Shown in pieces: positions 6,127-8,165 of a stretch of DNA of 8,165 nucleotides. The stretch's first letter is position 1. Every line of letters starts with the position of its first letter. The stretch is from an uncultured Thiotrichaceae bacterium (GTDB lineage: Bacteria; Pseudomonadota; Gammaproteobacteria; Thiotrichales; Thiotrichaceae): positions 1-8,165 of the forward strand of contig CALHAO010000483.1 of the NCBI GenBank assembly GCA_937931765.1, written 5' to 3'. The notes beneath the pieces were generated by a model. It did not search any database. It saw only the letters and a program-made list of their open reading frames with translations, and was not told the DNA's origin. Both the position numbers and the translations under genes were made by a program.

Positions 6127-6750
6127 TTAACCTGTTGTATATAAATCGTGGGCCGCAATATAAGCACGTACAGGCTCCGGCAATAAATAACGCAGGTTGT
6201 TACCGTTCCGCGATGCCTCACGAATAAACGTAGCAGAGATATCCAGCTGAGTCACTGACTGAAACGCAATCCGGCCAGCGGGTGATTGTTGCAGCTCACA
6301 GTGCTCCTGTACATGAGTACTGCCGTGCCACTCACTGGCATCCGGCTCATAACCCGGACGATGCATCACTACCAGATGGGCCATTTGCATAATATCCTGC
6401 CACCGGTGCCAGCTGCGGAAGGATAAAAAAGCATCCATACCCATAATAAACGCCAGCGGCACCTTATCACCAAAATCATCACGCAAAGACTGTAATGTCG
6501 TCACAGTGTAGGATTCACCGGCACGATCCAGCTCGCGGGAATCAGCGACAAACTGTGTTTCATCAGCAATAGCCAGCTGCACCATCTCTAAGCGCTGTTG
6601 TGCACTAGCTAGTGGCTGCGGGCGATGCGGCGGAATACTGCCGGGTATAAACCGTACCTGCTCCATAACACAACCTTCCGCTATTTCCAGCGCGGTACGC
6701 AAATGACCGAAATGAATCGGGTCAAACGTACCGCCGAGAACACCGATCAT
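6127..6750 (-). CDS. nadD: Nicotinate-nucleotide adenylyltransferase NadD
   Basis: This 207-residue enzyme joins nicotinate mononucleotide and ATP to give nicotinate adenine dinucleotide, the penultimate step of NAD synthesis. It is a nucleotidyltransferase of the HxGH class. The N-terminus has GGTFDPIHFGH (6-16), with H13 and H16 binding ATP phosphates. PPHRP occurs at 40-44, GMDAF at 104-108 and the ISATFIR motif (171-177; family ISxTxIR). The C-terminal YLLPEPVRAYI is typical. The ATG at 6750 follows the proA stop by 30 bases. Only a weak ACAGG lies upstream, so coupling to proA is plausible. proA and nadD adjacency is also known in other gammaproteobacteria such as Pseudomonas. Confidence 0.97.
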   Translation of the reverse strand: MIGVLGGTFDPIHFGHLRTALEIAEGCVMEQVRFIPGSIPPHRPQPLASAQQRLEMVQLAIADETQFVADSRELDRAGESYTVTTLQSLRDDFGDKVPLAFIMGMDAFLSFRSWHRWQDIMQMAHLVVMHRPGYEPDASEWHGSTHVQEHCELQQSPAGRIAFQSVTQLDISATFIREASRNGNNLRYLLPEPVRAYIAAHDLYTTG

Positions 6751-6780
6751 TTTTTAATGCCTGTAGCGACAAACAACAGA

Positions 6781-8037
6781 CTACTCACGGATATGTCCGT
6801 CACCAAATACCACGTATTTCTGTGATGTCAAACCATCCAGGCCAACAGGCCCACGCGCGTGTAACTTATCTGTACTAATACCGATTTCCGCACCCAAGCC
6901 ATATTCAAAACCATCCGCAAAACGCGTGGAGGCATTCACCATCACCGACGCAGAATCCACAGCCCGCATAAACTGCCGTGCCTTATTAATATTCACCGTC
7001 ATAATGGTATCGGTGTGATGCGAGCCGTATTGATTGATGTGTTCAATTGCTGCTGACATATCAGCCACAATGCGCACAGCTAAAATAGGTGCAAGGTATT
7101 CCGTTCCCCAATCTGCTTCCGTCGCAGCCACACTACTAGGCAAAATATCCCGTGTCGCCGAACAACCGCGCAACTCCACACCTTTGGCAGAAAATTCAGT
7201 GGCCAATAAAGGCAATACTTCAGCTGCAATACCTTCAGCTACCAACAAGGTTTCCATGGTATTGCAAGTGCCATAACGCTGAGTTTTGGAATTAACCGCA
7301 ACACTAACTGCTTTATCCAGCTCGGCTTCATCATCAATATAGACATGACAAATACCGTCAAGGTGCTTGATCACCGGAATAGTTGACTCACGACTCACCC
7401 GCTCAATCAAACCTTTGCCACCGCGTGGAATAATTACATCCACAAACTCATCTGCCCGCAGTAATTCACCCACCACAGCACGATCAGTCGTTTCAATCAC
7501 CTGCACACACTCAGCCGGTAATCCGGCTATTTCCAACCCTGTCTGCACACAGGCAGCGATAGCACGGTTGGAATGAATTGCTTCAGAACCACCGCGCAAA
7601 ATAGTCGCATTACCCGATTTAAGGCACAAGCCAGCAGCATCCGCCGTCACATTCGGGCGGGATTCATAAATAATACCAATCACACCCAGCGGCACGCGCA
7701 TCTGCCCGACCTGAATACCGGATGGCAAATATTTCATATCGGAAATAATCCCCACCGGATCAGCCAACTCAGCAATCTGGCGCAAACCTTCTGCCATCGT
7801 CGCCAGCGCCTTATCACTCAGCGCCAAACGATCCAGCATAGCCGGTTCCAGACCCTTTTCGCGTCCGGCAACTAAATCTTTTTCATTTTCCGCCTGCAAC
7901 CAGACAGCTTTTTCCAGCAAAGTATCAGCAATGGCATGCAAAGCTTTATTTTTAGCCGCTGTATCAACATTTGCCAGCACTTGTCCTGCACGCCTGGCTT
8001 TTTCGCCAATAGCCTGCATATAACCTGCGTTATCCAC
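6781..8037 (-). CDS. proA: Gamma-glutamyl phosphate reductase ProA
   Basis: This 418-residue enzyme of the aldehyde dehydrogenase superfamily reduces L-glutamyl 5-phosphate to glutamate 5-semialdehyde with NADPH, the second step of proline synthesis. Motifs, numbered from the GTG start, include VPLGVIGIIYESRPNVT (115-131), LRGGSEA (147-153), IIPRGGKGLI (202-211) and the catalytic cysteine in QRYGTCNTMET (C258). The conserved C-terminal half includes LHARGPVGL. The start is GTG at 8037, because AGAGGA lies 7 bases upstream and the product (MDNAGYMQAIGEKARRAG) matches the usual ProA beginning and length. The in-frame ATG at 8100 has no Shine-Dalgarno and adds 21 unlikely residues. The ATG at 8019 is a weaker alternative. 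proB is not in the window. Confidence 0.97.
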   Translation of the reverse strand: MDNAGYMQAIGEKARRAGQVLANVDTAAKNKALHAIADTLLEKAVWLQAENEKDLVAGREKGLEPAMLDRLALSDKALATMAEGLRQIAELADPVGIISDMKYLPSGIQVGQMRVPLGVIGIIYESRPNVTADAAGLCLKSGNATILRGGSEAIHSNRAIAACVQTGLEIAGLPAECVQVIETTDRAVVGELLRADEFVDVIIPRGGKGLIERVSRESTIPVIKHLDGICHVYIDDEAELDKAVSVAVNSKTQRYGTCNTMETLLVAEGIAAEVLPLLATEFSAKGVELRGCSATRDILPSSVAATEADWGTEYLAPILAVRIVADMSAAIEHINQYGSHHTDTIMTVNINKARQFMRAVDSASVMVNASTRFADGFEYGLGAEIGISTDKLHARGPVGLDGLTSQKYVVFGDGHIRE

Positions 8038-8044
8038 GTTCTGT

Positions 8045-8050
8045 TCCTCT
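8045..8050 (-). promoter_or_regulatory. proA ribosome binding site that decides the GTG start
   Basis: AGAGGA on the minus strand lies 7 bases upstream of the GTG at 8037. It would sit inside the coding region if the ATG at 8100 were used, so it supports the GTG as the true start of proA. Confidence 0.7.
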
Positions 8051-8090
8051 GTTTTATAGCCGGATAAACCAGCCTGTATCGTTATCGGGA

Positions 8091-8099
8091 ATGATAACA
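8091..8099 (-). promoter_or_regulatory. Candidate extended -10 promoter for proA
   Basis: TGTTATCAT on the minus strand fits an extended -10 (TG-N-TATCAT, 5 of 6 to TATAAT). No good -35 is found at 16-18 bases. Transcription would start near 8084, giving a leader of about 47 bases. In that leader CCGATAA and TTATCCGG can pair with one bulged base. This is weak evidence only. Confidence 0.3.
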
Positions 8100-8116
8100 T
8101 GCACAGCGGTAGGTAG

Positions 8117-8164
8117 TTACTGTTTCAGCTTCGCCGGGCAGGACTCAATCGCTGGCCACTCAAG
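8117..8164 (-). CDS. Possible 3' end of an upstream gene (unidentified)
   Basis: One minus-strand frame stays open from the right window edge and reads LEWPAIESCPAKLKQ before a TAA at 8119-8117. A second frame is also open for 12 codons (LSGQRLSPARRS) before a TGA. Either could be the tail of the gene upstream of proA, or neither. Fifteen residues are too few to assign a family. Confidence 0.25.
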   Translation of the reverse strand, partial: LEWPAIESCPAKLKQ

Positions 8165-8165
8165 C

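Noticed and set aside
6120..6136. Two adjacent AACCTGTT copies at the nadD end
   Set aside because: It is an eight-base repeat partly within coding sequence, and is probably chance.

Overview
The window carries nine recognisable genes, all on the minus strand. From the right edge (8165) to the left edge (1) they read proA - nadD - rsfS - rlmH - maf - rng - DUF1294 gene - btuB - cobQ (cut by the left edge). The families, the proA-nadD-rsfS-rlmH and maf-rng neighbourhoods, a BtuB with a Sec signal peptide and a TonB-box-like segment, and a cobalamin riboswitch close to the family consensus all point to a Gram-negative gammaproteobacterium of medium GC. The genus cannot be named from this sequence.

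Right part (about 4465-8165), housekeeping genes. proA (proline synthesis) most likely starts at a GTG at 8037 behind a good Shine-Dalgarno, not at the upstream ATG at 8100. It is followed by nadD (NAD synthesis), a 102-base AT-rich gap, and the tightly joined rsfS-rlmH-maf block. rsfS stops exactly where rlmH starts, and rlmH and maf share one base. This block links NAD supply, ribosome silencing, 23S rRNA methylation and nucleotide clean-up. The 118-base maf-rng gap holds two imperfect direct copies of a hairpin-forming repeat. The copy nearest rng has a perfect 8-bp stem, and its loop is complementary to the rng ribosome binding site.

Middle (2593-4464). rng encodes a full-length RNase G with its catalytic aspartates and zinc-link cysteines. 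A small membrane protein with a DUF1294 domain follows it.

Left part (1-2618), vitamin B12. A promoter-like pair (perfect TTGACA, 17-base spacer, weak -10) lies over the 3' end of the DUF1294 gene. It precedes a well-conserved cobalamin riboswitch (about 2427-2589) and then btuB (outer-membrane B12 transporter). cobQ (cobyric acid synthase) follows 8 bases after btuB. The riboswitch probably lets cobalamin shut down both uptake and late-stage corrinoid synthesis, apparently at translation, since no intrinsic terminator is visible.

I found no mobile element, CRISPR array, tRNA or rRNA, and no wholly new system. The observations most worth a second look are the repeat/hairpin in front of rng and the compact riboswitch-promoter arrangement.
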